NCBI GenBank assembly: GCA_044228435.1
Contig: JBGAUW010000001.1
Span: forward strand, 186,001-250,000
Length of the DNA: 64,000 nt
Direction of reading: 5' to 3'
Source: Bog-950 sp044228435
Lineage (GTDB): Bacteria > Bacteroidota > Bacteroidia > Chitinophagales > LD1
How positions within the stretch are numbered: position 1 is the first letter of the stretch; every line of letters starts with the position of its first letter. The notes beneath the pieces were generated by a model, which saw only the letters and a program-made list of their open reading frames with translations, did not search any database and had not been told where the DNA came from. Positions 35,988-43,806 of this stretch are shown here, piece by piece. The translations under genes were made by a program, and so were the position numbers.

Positions 35988-36258
35988 AAAAAGAGCAATA
36001 AACTCTTTAGTTAAAACATCCCAGTTCATTGAATCGCAAAATACAGAAGGAAGCGGAGACAGGTGGGCGACCAAAGTAGAAAGCAAAGTATATGAACTCG
36101 CTGAATCAAAAGCCAAATTCGCCCCTTGCAAAGCACCACAGTTAGCCCGATATAAATACTCGTGCTATACCTATAAAGGCTGGGTAATCGCTTTTAGGGC
36201 TTCACTAAAAAAGTTTGAAGTCTGCCGTATTATCTGGGGGGCCTACCTTAACTACTAA
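35971..36258 (+). CDS. RelE/ParE-superfamily toxin
   Basis: 95 residues, the normal size. The C-terminal half, ARYKYSCYTYKGWVIAFRASLKKFEVCRIIWGAYLN, has the strand pattern and basic residues of the RelE/ParE fold, and the N-terminal half supplies the two expected helices. It starts inside the last codons of the antitoxin gene, so translation is coupled. RelE-type toxins cut mRNA on the ribosome, and ParE-type toxins poison gyrase; the sequence does not decide which. It is preceded by an HD phosphohydrolase gene and followed by a free-standing hydrolase. Confidence 0.7.
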   Translation: MLVIIKKRAINSLVKTSQFIESQNTEGSGDRWATKVESKVYELAESKAKFAPCKAPQLARYKYSCYTYKGWVIAFRASLKKFEVCRIIWGAYLNY

Positions 36259-36361
36259 GCAGCGTAATTTCCTCTTTGCAATTAGTTGAATTATTAACTA
36301 GTGCTTATCCTTTCTATTAAGCACCTTTGCGTTTTCGCAGCATCCCAATTTTTCTGCTTTT

Positions 36362-37603
36362 ATGAAACATACCCTACTTTTTGTTGCCCTGGCTACAATG
36401 CTACAGGCTTCGGCGCTCGATAATCCGGGCGGACACAAGCTCCTCTCCTACACTTTATGGAAAACAGTTACTAAGGAAGAACTGCAACAAAAGATGAAGG
36501 AAAAGCACGTTCCCAAATCGTTACTGAAAGCTAAATACGATGTAGATATTTACGATGTAGATTACGTGTCGCACTGGCACGATGGCACCGAAATACTGGC
36601 CAGCGGCCTTTACTTTGTTCCACGCGGGGTTAAGGGCGCTATGCCACAGGTGGCCTACCACCACGGCACACGGGTGCAAAAGGGCCGCGAAAACAATATA
36701 GATGGCGAAAGCTACATCTGCCTGGGCTTAGCTGTAGATGGCTACCTGGTTTTAAAGCCCGATTATATTGGCCTGGGTCGAGGAGAAAAGTTCCATTTGT
36801 ATCAGCAATATGAATCGCTTGGTCAGGCAACGGTAGATTTTTTATATGCTGTGCGTGAATTAGACGATACTTTGAATGTGCAGGCCAACAAACAGCTTTT
36901 TTTAACGGGCTACAGCGAGGGTGGCTATGCCGCCGTTGCCAGCAACAAGCTGATACAGGAAAAGTATAGCAAGGATTTTACGGTAACTGCCGCCGCCGGC
37001 AACAGTGGCGCCTACGATATGGGTGGTGTGCAATCGGATGTAATGTTTAAAAAATACGGCAACCCGCATTATCTGCCTTACCTTTTAAGAGGCTTTAATG
37101 AGGTATACAACATAGTGCCCGATATAAACAAGATTTACAAGCACCCTTACGATAGCATAATACCTATAGCCTTTGCCAGCGGCAGACGTTTGAAAGAGAT
37201 TAACGGCCTGCTGCCCGAAATACCCAAGGATATGGTGCGCGATACTTTTGTAGAGCTATTTAAAACCGATACTGCCTTTTTAATGAACAAGGCGCTTAAA
37301 GATAACTCGCTGTGCTATTGGAAACCCGAAAACCCTGTGCAGCTGTGCTACTGCAATGCCGATGAACAGGTAACCTATAAAAACTCGATAGTAGCCCGCG
37401 ATGAAATGAAAAAACGCGGGGCCAAACACGTTACCCTGCGCAATGGAGGCCGTAAATACGGGCACTACAAATGCGCCCTGTTTGCCAGTATGTATACCAA
37501 GCTGTATTTCGATAGTTTTCGCAATGGAAGCAAGTATGGCAGCAAGGGCAATGCAGGCAAACGTTTTATGCTGGCCGTAGCTAAGTTGGCCATAAAGCCA
37601 TAG
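36362..37603 (+). CDS. Secreted alpha/beta hydrolase (lipase/esterase-like)
   Basis: 413 residues with a signal peptide (MKHTLLFVALATMLQASA). The nucleophile elbow is FLTGYSEGGYAA (G-x-S-x-G, Ser near 183). LCYCNADEQVTYKNS probably holds the acid residue and GRKYGHYKCALF the catalytic His. The arrangement, with YHHGTRVQKGRENNIDGE and LVLKPDYIGLGRGEKFHLYQQYESLGQATVDFL, is that of secreted lipase-like hydrolases of about 400 residues. The protein has no T9SS tail and should be periplasmic or released. Its last 63 bases are repeated exactly at 37865-37927, beyond a 261-base insert, so the 3' end has been duplicated. Confidence 0.8.
   Translation: MKHTLLFVALATMLQASALDNPGGHKLLSYTLWKTVTKEELQQKMKEKHVPKSLLKAKYDVDIYDVDYVSHWHDGTEILASGLYFVPRGVKGAMPQVAYHHGTRVQKGRENNIDGESYICLGLAVDGYLVLKPDYIGLGRGEKFHLYQQYESLGQATVDFLYAVRELDDTLNVQANKQLFLTGYSEGGYAAVASNKLIQEKYSKDFTVTAAAGNSGAYDMGGVQSDVMFKKYGNPHYLPYLLRGFNEVYNIVPDINKIYKHPYDSIIPIAFASGRRLKEINGLLPEIPKDMVRDTFVELFKTDTAFLMNKALKDNSLCYWKPENPVQLCYCNADEQVTYKNSIVARDEMKKRGAKHVTLRNGGRKYGHYKCALFASMYTKLYFDSFRNGSKYGSKGNAGKRFMLAVAKLAIKP
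37541..37603. repeat. 63-bp direct repeat, left copy (3' end of the hydrolase gene)
   Basis: Identical to 37865-37927. It ends exactly with the stop codon of the hydrolase gene; flanking bases differ on both sides (c/a before, g/t after). Confidence 0.95.
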
Positions 37604-37635
37604 GGTTTACACGGTAATCTTTCAAACTGCCTTTA

Positions 37636-37713
37636 GCCTCATCCCCCTGTCTTCGACATCCCCCTTCTCCATTTCATCCTCTCCACAAGCTCAGCGCATG
37701 GAGAAGGGAGACC
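37636..37713 (-). repeat. REP-like hairpin unit A (inverted orientation)
   Basis: It begins GCCTCATCCCCCTGTC, then GACAT and the 11-bp perfect stem CCCTTCTCCAT/ATGGAGAAGGG. It is the inverted counterpart of unit B at 37783; together they frame about 70 bases of unique DNA. Confidence 0.75.
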
Positions 37714-37782
37714 GTTTTTGCCTTGAGATAGTGTGTAACCAGTATTTTCTAGTTGCAGCTAACAACAAATATCAAAGCAGAA

Positions 37783-37840
37783 GGTCTTCCCTCTACATTT
37801 TATGGAGAGGGAAGATGTCCAACGGACAGATGGGTGAGGC
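37783..37840 (+). repeat. REP-like hairpin unit B
   Basis: A 10-bp perfect stem TCTTCCCTCT/AGAGGGAAGA is followed by TGTCCAACGGACA and GATGGGTGAGGC. The second copy, between lpxD and lpxC, is at 39101. Confidence 0.75.
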
Positions 37841-37864
37841 CGAAAAACGAGAAATGCGCACATA

Positions 37865-37927
37865 AGCAAGGGCAATGCAGGCAAACGTTTTATGCTGGCC
37901 GTAGCTAAGTTGGCCATAAAGCCATAG
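37865..37927. repeat. 63-bp direct repeat, right copy
   Basis: An exact copy of the last 63 bases of the hydrolase gene (tail residues SKGNAGKRFMLAVAKLAIKP and stop) with no start codon of its own. It is a gene-end remnant, not a gene. The region to 38026 holds only a palindrome at 37993. Confidence 0.95.
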
Positions 37928-37992
37928 TGGTCATATTATTATACCTTCTTTTGTTTAAAAATATTTTCTTCGCCAACACAATAAAAAGAGAG

Positions 37993-38011
37993 GTGAGCGT
38001 TTAACGTTCAC
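37993..38011. promoter_or_regulatory. Palindrome just upstream of lpxD
   Basis: GTGAGCGTT-T-AACGTTCAC, with one G-U type mismatch, ends 15 bases before the lpxD ATG. It could be an operator or a leader hairpin covering the start region of the lipid A cluster. Confidence 0.45.
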
Positions 38012-38026
38012 ACTAAGCACCTGGAG

Positions 38027-39073
38027 ATGGAGATTACAGCGAAGGAATTGGCGGTTTTGCTAAGCGCAAAGCTGGAGGGAAACCCCAATGCAAGGGTAAA
38101 TAAGCTTGCAAAAATTGAAGAGGCCGATGCCGACTCTTTCTGCTTTTTAGGCAATCCTAAATATTTCCATTATGCGCAAACTGCAAAGGCGGGTATTTTG
38201 CTTTGCGATGAAACGCTTGAATACAACACAGCGAATATCGCTGCTGCGCTTCGTGTTAAAGATCCGTATCAGGCGTTTCAAAAACTTATGGAGGCGTATG
38301 CTGCCATGAACAATTCGCCTAAAACATCTGGCATTGAACCCAACTCTCATATTGGTAAAAACACCACTTACGGCACCAATCTGCAATTGGGCAGCTTTAG
38401 CTACGTAGGCGATAATGTAACCATTGGCAACAACGTTACCATTTACCCCAACAGCTATGTAGGCGATAACGCCGTTATTGGCAATAACACCATTCTATAC
38501 GCAAACGTATCGGTTTACTACGATTGCAAAGTGGGCAACAACTGCATTTTGCACAGCGGCTGCGTAATAGGCAGCGATGGCTTTGGCTTTGCCCCGCAAG
38601 AAGACGGCACGTATAAAAAGATACCCCAAACAGGTAACGTGGTTATAGGAAACGATGTTGAAGTGGGCGCCAATACCTGTATAGACCGCGCCGTAATTGG
38701 CTCTACCAAAATTGGCGATGGCGTAAAACTGGATAACCTGATACAAATAGCCCATAATGTAGAAATTGGCGATAACACCGTAATTGCGGCACAGGCCGGC
38801 ATTTCGGGCTCTACTAAGTTTGGTAAAAACGTAATGATTGGCGGGCAGGCGGGTATTACAGGCCACCTAACCATTGCCGACAGGGTAAAAATACAGGCCC
38901 AGGCAGCGGTTATCCGCAATATTGACGAGAAGGGCAAGGGCGTTTCGGGTGCCCCGGCTATTGATGCGCGTGAGCATTACCGCATTTTGGCCAGCATGAA
39001 GGTGCTGCCCAACCTGATTCAGCGCGTAAAGGAGTTGGAAAAGAAGTTAGAGGCAAGGGATAGTAGTTTTTAG
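38027..39073 (+). CDS. lpxD: UDP-3-O-acylglucosamine N-acyltransferase
   Basis: 348 residues, the normal size. An N-terminal uridine-binding domain (1-105, with DSFCFLGNPKYFHYA) is followed by a left-handed beta-helix of hexapeptide repeats (SHIGKNTTYGTNLQLGSFSYVGDNVTIGNNVTI). The catalytic His lies in NLIQIAHNVEIGDNTVI, and GQAGITGHLTIADRVKIQAQAAVIRNI and a C-terminal helix complete the fold. It adds the second 3-hydroxyacyl chain, amide-linked to glucosamine, in lipid A synthesis. It heads the cluster lpxD - lpxC/fabZ - lpxA, although a 164-base gap with a REP-like unit separates it from lpxC. Confidence 0.95.
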   Translation: MEITAKELAVLLSAKLEGNPNARVNKLAKIEEADADSFCFLGNPKYFHYAQTAKAGILLCDETLEYNTANIAAALRVKDPYQAFQKLMEAYAAMNNSPKTSGIEPNSHIGKNTTYGTNLQLGSFSYVGDNVTIGNNVTIYPNSYVGDNAVIGNNTILYANVSVYYDCKVGNNCILHSGCVIGSDGFGFAPQEDGTYKKIPQTGNVVIGNDVEVGANTCIDRAVIGSTKIGDGVKLDNLIQIAHNVEIGDNTVIAAQAGISGSTKFGKNVMIGGQAGITGHLTIADRVKIQAQAAVIRNIDEKGKGVSGAPAIDAREHYRILASMKVLPNLIQRVKELEKKLEARDSSF

Positions 39074-39100
39074 TTTTTTGCGCGTTACTCCAGGCAAAAA

Positions 39101-39155
39101 GGTTTCCCCTCGCCCTTTAGGAGAGGGGAAATGTCCGAAGGACAAAGGGGTGAGG
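39101..39155 (+). repeat. REP-like hairpin unit C between lpxD and lpxC
   Basis: TTTCCCCTC pairs with GAGGGGAAA, followed by TGTCCGAAGGACA and AAGGGGTGAGG. It is closely similar to unit B at 37783. It falls between two genes of one pathway. Confidence 0.8.
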
Positions 39156-39209
39156 TTGATTGAATTTTAGTATTTACCCATATATTTTATGGTTTTTATT
39201 GTAAAATAA

Positions 39210-39217
39210 TAGTTTTG
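39210..39217 (+). promoter_or_regulatory. Possible -7 box of the lpxC/fabZ promoter
   Basis: TAGTTTTG fits TAnnTTTG and lies 20 bases before the ATG. A TTG at the right distance is missing, so support is partial. It would let lpxC/fabZ-lpxA be transcribed apart from lpxD. Confidence 0.4.
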
Positions 39218-39237
39218 CCACCCTTTAGAAATCGTTA

Positions 39238-40641
39238 ATGACGCATTCTTTACAACAAACCATTAAACAAGAAGCTTCGCTTACGGGCGTTGGCTTACAT
39301 ACCGGTCAAAACGTAACAGTAACATTTGTTCCCGCTGCGGTTAATCACGGCATTAAATTTCAGCGAATAGATTTATCGGATAAGCCTATAATAAATGCCG
39401 ATTGCGACCTGGTAACTACTGTGCAACGTGGAACCACCCTGGAGAAGGGCAATGCCATGGTGGCTACGGTAGAACATGTAATGAGCGCCCTTATTGGCCT
39501 GCAAATAGATAATTGCCTGGTGCAGGTAGATGGTATTGAAATGCCTATAATGGATGGCAGCGCCCGCTACTTTGTAGAGGCTTTAGAGAAAGCCGGCATA
39601 CAGGAGCAAACGGAAGACCGCGATATTTTCGAGCTGCGCCAAAACATACATTACGTAGATAAAGAAAGCGGTGTTGAATACCTGGCCATGCCAAGCAACC
39701 GTTACAAGGTTACCGCCCTTATTGATTACAAAAGCGAGGTTTTGGGTCAGCAGCATGCTACCATGGATAAGGTGAACGACTTTAAGAAGGAGATCGCCCC
39801 TTCGCGCACCTTTTGCTTTTTGCACGAATTAGAAATGCTTTACGATGCCGGCCTTATACGTGGCGGCGACCTTAATAACGCCATTATAGTAGTAGATAAA
39901 CCCGTTAGCGAAGAAGAACGCGTTAAACTGGCTGCCCTGTTTAATAAGCCAGATATTAAGGTAGTAGAAGAAGGTATATTGAACAATGTGGAACTGAACC
40001 ACCACAACGAACCTGCCCGCCATAAGTTGTTGGATGTTATAGGCGATTTGGGCCTGATAGGCACCCCTATTAACGCCAACATTATTGCCACCAAGCCCGG
40101 CCACAAACACAACGTAGAGTTTGCCAAGGTGCTTAAGCAGCACATTAAGGCCGAGCGGATGAAAGACCCCGCCCCGAGCTACGACCCTAATAAGCCACCC
40201 GTGTATAACACCATGGGTATTGAAAAGATATTGCCGCACCGCTACCCGTTTTTAATGATTGATAAAATCATTAGCCTAACCGAAACCGAGGTAGTGGGTG
40301 TAAAGGCCGTTACCATGAACGAGGAGTTTTTCCGTGGTCACTTTCCCGGTAACCCGGTAATGCCCGGCGTGCTGCAGTTAGAGGCCATGGCCCAAACAGG
40401 CGGCATATTGGTGCTGCATAAGCTGCCCGACCCACAAAATTACGACACCTACTTTATTAAAATAGACAAGGTTAAATTTAAAAACCTGGTAGTGCCCGGC
40501 GATACCGTATTGTTTAAAATGGAATTGCTATCGCCTATGCGCCGAGGTATTATAGAAATGCGCGGCACGGCTTACGTTGGCAACAAGTTAGTAAGCGAAG
40601 CCGAATTAATGGCCAAAATACAACGTAAGGAAGGAAAGTAA
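39238..40641 (+). CDS. lpxC/fabZ: Bifunctional UDP-3-O-acyl-N-acetylglucosamine deacetylase / 3-hydroxyacyl-ACP dehydratase (LpxC-FabZ fusion)
   Basis: 467 residues. Residues 1-310 are LpxC: SLTGVGLHTGQNVTV, the zinc motif at VEHVMSALIG (His), NHHNEPARHKLLDVIGDL (His, Asp) and the catalytic His in KPGHKHNVEFA. Residues about 320-467 are FabZ: IEKILPHRYPFLMIDKI, and the active site in FFRGHFPGNPVMPGVLQLEAMAQTGG (His, Glu). The fusion links the first committed step of lipid A synthesis to the fatty-acid dehydratase that competes for the same 3-hydroxyacyl-ACP, and is a hallmark of Bacteroidota and relatives. lpxA follows at 26 bases. Confidence 0.97.
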   Translation: MTHSLQQTIKQEASLTGVGLHTGQNVTVTFVPAAVNHGIKFQRIDLSDKPIINADCDLVTTVQRGTTLEKGNAMVATVEHVMSALIGLQIDNCLVQVDGIEMPIMDGSARYFVEALEKAGIQEQTEDRDIFELRQNIHYVDKESGVEYLAMPSNRYKVTALIDYKSEVLGQQHATMDKVNDFKKEIAPSRTFCFLHELEMLYDAGLIRGGDLNNAIIVVDKPVSEEERVKLAALFNKPDIKVVEEGILNNVELNHHNEPARHKLLDVIGDLGLIGTPINANIIATKPGHKHNVEFAKVLKQHIKAERMKDPAPSYDPNKPPVYNTMGIEKILPHRYPFLMIDKIISLTETEVVGVKAVTMNEEFFRGHFPGNPVMPGVLQLEAMAQTGGILVLHKLPDPQNYDTYFIKIDKVKFKNLVVPGDTVLFKMELLSPMRRGIIEMRGTAYVGNKLVSEAELMAKIQRKEGK

Positions 40642-40667
40642 ATCTTCTCTAATCAGCTAAGCAAAGC

Positions 40668-41465
40668 ATGAATCAACCCTTCTCTTACATCCACCCACAG
40701 GCCGAAGTTGCAGATAATGTAGTGGTTGAGCCTTTTGTAACTATTAGTAAAGATGTAACCATTGGCGAAGGCACCTGGATTGGCCCCCACGTTACTATTA
40801 TGGAAGGCGCCCGTATAGGTAAAAACTGCAAAATATTTCCGGGGGCAGTTATATCGGCCATACCGCAGGATTTGAAGTATAAGGGCGAAAAATCGAGCGT
40901 GGTTATTGGCGATAACGTGGTTATACGCGAGTATGTAACGGTAAATAAAGGCACCGAAGCGGCCATGAAAACCGTTATTGGCAACAACAGTCTTTTAATG
41001 GCTTATGTGCACATAGCCCACGATTGTATTATAGGCAACAACTGCGTGTTGGCCAACAACGCCAACCTGGCCGGGCATGTAGAGGTGGGCGACTACACCA
41101 TCCTTGGAGGCTCTACCAACTTTCAGCAATTTGTAAAAATAGGCCGCCACGTAATTGTAAGCGGTGGTTGCCTGGTTAATAAAGATATCCCTCCTTTTGT
41201 TCGTGCTGCCCGCCACCCTACTACTTATGCGGGTGTAAACAGCATAGGCCTGCGCCGCCGTGGCTATACCACCGAGCAGATAAACCAGATACTGGATGTT
41301 TACCGCATTCTATACATCCGCGGCTACAACACCAGCACCGCCCTAAAGCTAATAGACGCCGATATTGCCAGTAGCGCCGATAAAGATGAAATTGTAAACT
41401 TCATCCGCGAAAGCGTGCGTGGCATTATGAAGGGCTTTAAAAGCTCTAACAGCAGCGAGGATTAG
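40668..41465 (+). CDS. lpxA: UDP-N-acetylglucosamine acyltransferase
   Basis: 265 residues, normal for LpxA. Left-handed beta-helix of hexapeptide repeats from the N-terminus (FSYIHPQAEVADNVVVEPFVTI), the catalytic His in LLMAYVHIAHDCIIGNN and a helical C-terminal domain with GLRRRGYTTEQINQILDVYRILYIRGYNTSTAL. It catalyses the first step of lipid A synthesis, the O-acylation of UDP-GlcNAc from 3-hydroxyacyl-ACP, supplying the substrate for LpxC. It is 26 bases after lpxC/fabZ on the same strand and almost surely in one transcript. A MITE-like element follows. Confidence 0.96.
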   Translation: MNQPFSYIHPQAEVADNVVVEPFVTISKDVTIGEGTWIGPHVTIMEGARIGKNCKIFPGAVISAIPQDLKYKGEKSSVVIGDNVVIREYVTVNKGTEAAMKTVIGNNSLLMAYVHIAHDCIIGNNCVLANNANLAGHVEVGDYTILGGSTNFQQFVKIGRHVIVSGGCLVNKDIPPFVRAARHPTTYAGVNSIGLRRRGYTTEQINQILDVYRILYIRGYNTSTALKLIDADIASSADKDEIVNFIRESVRGIMKGFKSSNSSED

Positions 41466-41493
41466 GGATTGACGATTGACAGCTGACGATTGA
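41466..41493. repeat. GACGATTGA word repeats after lpxA
   Basis: The word GATTGACGATTGAC is followed by CTGACGATTGAT: three copies of a GA(C)GATTGA word in under 30 bases, right after the lpxA stop. Confidence 0.45.
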
Positions 41494-41537
41494 TAAGCAA
41501 CCTCAAGTCCACGTATAAACCAACAACAAAACTTCAG

Positions 41538-41671
41538 GTCATTGCGAGAAGCGCGGCTTTGCGCGTGACGAAGCAATCCCCTGGGCACATAGGGAAGCCA
41601 TTTAGTTTTGCCCATCACCGGTCGTTTATGTCTTTGGGGATTGCTTCGTCGCAGAGCCTCCGCGCAATGAC
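41538..41671. mobile_element. MITE-like inverted-repeat element
   Basis: The ends are GTCATTGCG and CGCAATGAC. Inside, GACGAAGCAATCCCC (41567-41581) is perfectly inverted as GGGGATTGCTTCGTC (41636-41650). The 134-base element has no reading frame; its arms include a GC-rich hairpin. No clear target duplication is seen. It fills most of the gap between lpxA and the radical SAM gene. Confidence 0.75.
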
Positions 41672-41730
41672 GGCCTTTTCAATCCCGCCAAAATCCCCTG
41701 CTGCTTTGGCAGTAATTTCTATATTTAATT

Positions 41731-43131
41731 ATGGCTATGTCTTTTATTAATAAAGTAGTGCGGCAACTAAAAGGCTTTAATAAAGCTACCAGTGATGCAC
41801 CTGCCGGTGGTAATGATGTTTTTGATTTATATGCTCAATCGCGCAGCGTGCCTAAATCGGCACCGGCTTGCCTGGCACCTTTTACTTCTATAAGTTTTAA
41901 TTTAGATGGTAGCGCCAACGTTTGCTGCCTTAATAAAAAAACCACCGTTTATATTCAGGATGGCAGCATTGATGATATTTGGAAAAGCAAGGAGTTTGAA
42001 TTACTGCGAAAAAATGTAGCCGAAAACAATTTAGAATACGATTGCGGGGCTTGCCACAGTCAAATTATGGCGGGTAACTACGCAGGGGTTAAGGCTGCCG
42101 ACTACGATAACTATTACCCCTATAACATAGAGCGACCGCAGTTTATGGAGTTTTGCCTGGAAAACACCTGCAACCTGGCTTGCAAAATGTGCAACTCGCT
42201 TCTCTCTTCTACACTACGCACTAAAGAGAACTTACCGCCATTAAAAAAACACTACGACGATAAATTTGTTACCCAGTTAGAGCCCTACATTCCGCATTTA
42301 AAAGAGGTGGTGTTTGCAGGCGGCGAACCCTTTTTAATTCCCCTTTACTATAAAATGTGGGAGAAGATGCTGGACCTAAACCCCAACTTGCTGATAGGCG
42401 TAGTAACCAACGGTTCGGTGCTAAACGAAAAGATTAGAACCCTGCTAAACCGCGGCCGGTTCCGCATTAATATTTCTATCGATTCGGCCGATAAACAAAC
42501 CTACGAGGCCATTAGGCGCAACGGCGACTTTGAACACCTGATGGAAAATTTTAATTGGTTTAAAGAATATGGCGAACGGGTAAACCTGCCGCTTAATATT
42601 CCTATTTGCCCTTTAACCGATAACTGGAGCACCATACCCCAAACGGTGAGGTTTGCCAACCAGCACAACGTAACTCTCAATTTTGTGTATGTATACAGGC
42701 CGTTTGCCATGGCCTTGGCCAATTGCAAAGCAGCTTACCTGCAAAACATTATTGCGCAATTTAGCAGCGAAAAATTTGAGAGCCTCTCGCCCCGGGCTGC
42801 TGCCAACATAAGCCGGTTTAACGGCTTGCTGGAGGAAATTAAAAAGTGGCGCGATAACAATTTGCAATTAGAGCAAACCGTGCACCACAGCGACCTGATG
42901 CAAATGCTGCAAACTAAAATAGAGGTGTGGGGAACCGAAAAAACAGCAGCGGAACGCGACACCATGTTTGAAAAGATTACCGAGATGTTTAACGCCATAC
43001 CTCCGCAAAACCACGAAGTAGCCATCCGCTTTTTTGGCGGCTACTCGGCCGAAAGCCTGGGCGAATTTTTAGAAACCAAAAACAACAAAGAGATAGCCGT
43101 GTTCTTCCGGGAATTGGTGGGGGCTGAATAA
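41731..43131 (+). CDS. Radical SAM protein with an N-terminal SPASM/twitch-like Cys region
   Basis: 466 residues. The radical SAM motif is CNLACKMC (CxxxCxxC, near residue 149), followed by EVVFAGGEPFLIPLYY (GGEP motif, SAM contact). Before it, residues 46-110 hold a second Cys set, ACLAPFTSISFNLDGSANVCCLNKK and YDCGACHSQ, which could bind an auxiliary Fe-S cluster as in SPASM or twitch proteins, but placed N-terminal to the core. Such proteins modify peptides or sugars; no small precursor peptide gene is seen on either side. It stands alone, so its substrate is unknown. The start could also be the ATG at 41737. Confidence 0.85.
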   Translation: MAMSFINKVVRQLKGFNKATSDAPAGGNDVFDLYAQSRSVPKSAPACLAPFTSISFNLDGSANVCCLNKKTTVYIQDGSIDDIWKSKEFELLRKNVAENNLEYDCGACHSQIMAGNYAGVKAADYDNYYPYNIERPQFMEFCLENTCNLACKMCNSLLSSTLRTKENLPPLKKHYDDKFVTQLEPYIPHLKEVVFAGGEPFLIPLYYKMWEKMLDLNPNLLIGVVTNGSVLNEKIRTLLNRGRFRINISIDSADKQTYEAIRRNGDFEHLMENFNWFKEYGERVNLPLNIPICPLTDNWSTIPQTVRFANQHNVTLNFVYVYRPFAMALANCKAAYLQNIIAQFSSEKFESLSPRAAANISRFNGLLEEIKKWRDNNLQLEQTVHHSDLMQMLQTKIEVWGTEKTAAERDTMFEKITEMFNAIPPQNHEVAIRFFGGYSAESLGEFLETKNNKEIAVFFRELVGAE

Positions 43132-43318
43132 TAGTCAACACCGGCTGTATTTTTTCTATGTCCGCGCGGGTTATGCGGCCCTGCACCACCCTGCGCAAGC
43201 CTTTAGTATTTCGTTGGTGCTATCTATAAACTTCCGCAACCCTGCACAAATTGCCTTTTATTTTATTTTCGGCACTTCGCTAACATACCAAACAGCAAAA
43301 AGCCTAATCGCAATAAAA

Positions 43319-43702
43319 ATGAGCAAGCAAAAAATTACTTACTCCGCCATAGAAAAAGAATGTTTAAGCCTGCTCGACTGGCTGGTTGAAAAAATAGAGA
43401 CCATGGAACAACAAGGGCAGGATATAGGCCCCAACGGCAAAAAGCTGACCCAGTTATTTATTGACAATAAAGAAAGAATAGAAGCCCGTGCCCTTACCCG
43501 AATGCGCCAGGCACTGGAATTAAAAAGAGTTGACCTAACCGATACCGACCGCGGGCTTTTAAAAGAAGCCATAGAAGCCGGTAAAAAGACGGATGAAAAA
43601 CTGGAGGGCATACACGCTGCCCTGGTGCGCGAAAAATTTAAACTGCTTAACTGGGGCAAAGCTGCCGATAGCCCAAAAGCCAAAGGCAAAACGAAGAAGT
43701 AA
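43319..43702 (+). CDS. Hypothetical small helical protein
   Basis: 127 residues from the ATG at 43319 (MSKQKITYSAIEKECLSLL). The frame is open upstream to 43214, but those residues look untranslated (hydrophobic and low-quality) and the ATG at 43319 starts the protein-like part. It is rich in Lys and Glu with predicted long helices and a Lys-rich tail (KAKGKTKK). No signal peptide or family motif was recognised. A hairpin lies 25-85 bases downstream. Confidence 0.6.
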   Translation: MSKQKITYSAIEKECLSLLDWLVEKIETMEQQGQDIGPNGKKLTQLFIDNKERIEARALTRMRQALELKRVDLTDTDRGLLKEAIEAGKKTDEKLEGIHAALVREKFKLLNWGKAADSPKAKGKTKK

Positions 43703-43727
43703 AGTTAAGTCTCTATGGCACAAAGCC

Positions 43728-43785
43728 GTCTAATTTTTGGCGGATATGTGCCACAGAACGGCACATATAAACAAGTTAGCAGCAA
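43728..43785 (+). repeat. Strong hairpin in front of an AT-rich orphan gene
   Basis: TATGTGCC-ACAGAAC-GGCACATA (43745-43767) is a perfect 8-bp stem. Farther out, CTAAT (43729) can pair with GTTAG (43775). The double stem recalls an integron attC fold, but the core does not match GTTRRRY exactly. Confidence 0.5.
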
Positions 43786-43806
43786 CCCTAACAGACCACA
43801 TCGACA

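Noticed and set aside
37865..37927. Pseudogene of a second hydrolase
   Set aside because: Only 63 bases are present and they are an exact copy of the neighbouring gene end, so this is a duplicated end and not a decayed gene.
39101..39155. Terminator between lpxD and lpxC
   Set aside because: It has a hairpin but no T-run, and the same unit occurs at 37783 in non-coding DNA, so a dispersed repeat is the better call.
43214..43318. Longer N-terminus for the gene at 43319
   Set aside because: The residues are hydrophobic and out of character with the rest; the ATG at 43319 begins the helical protein.
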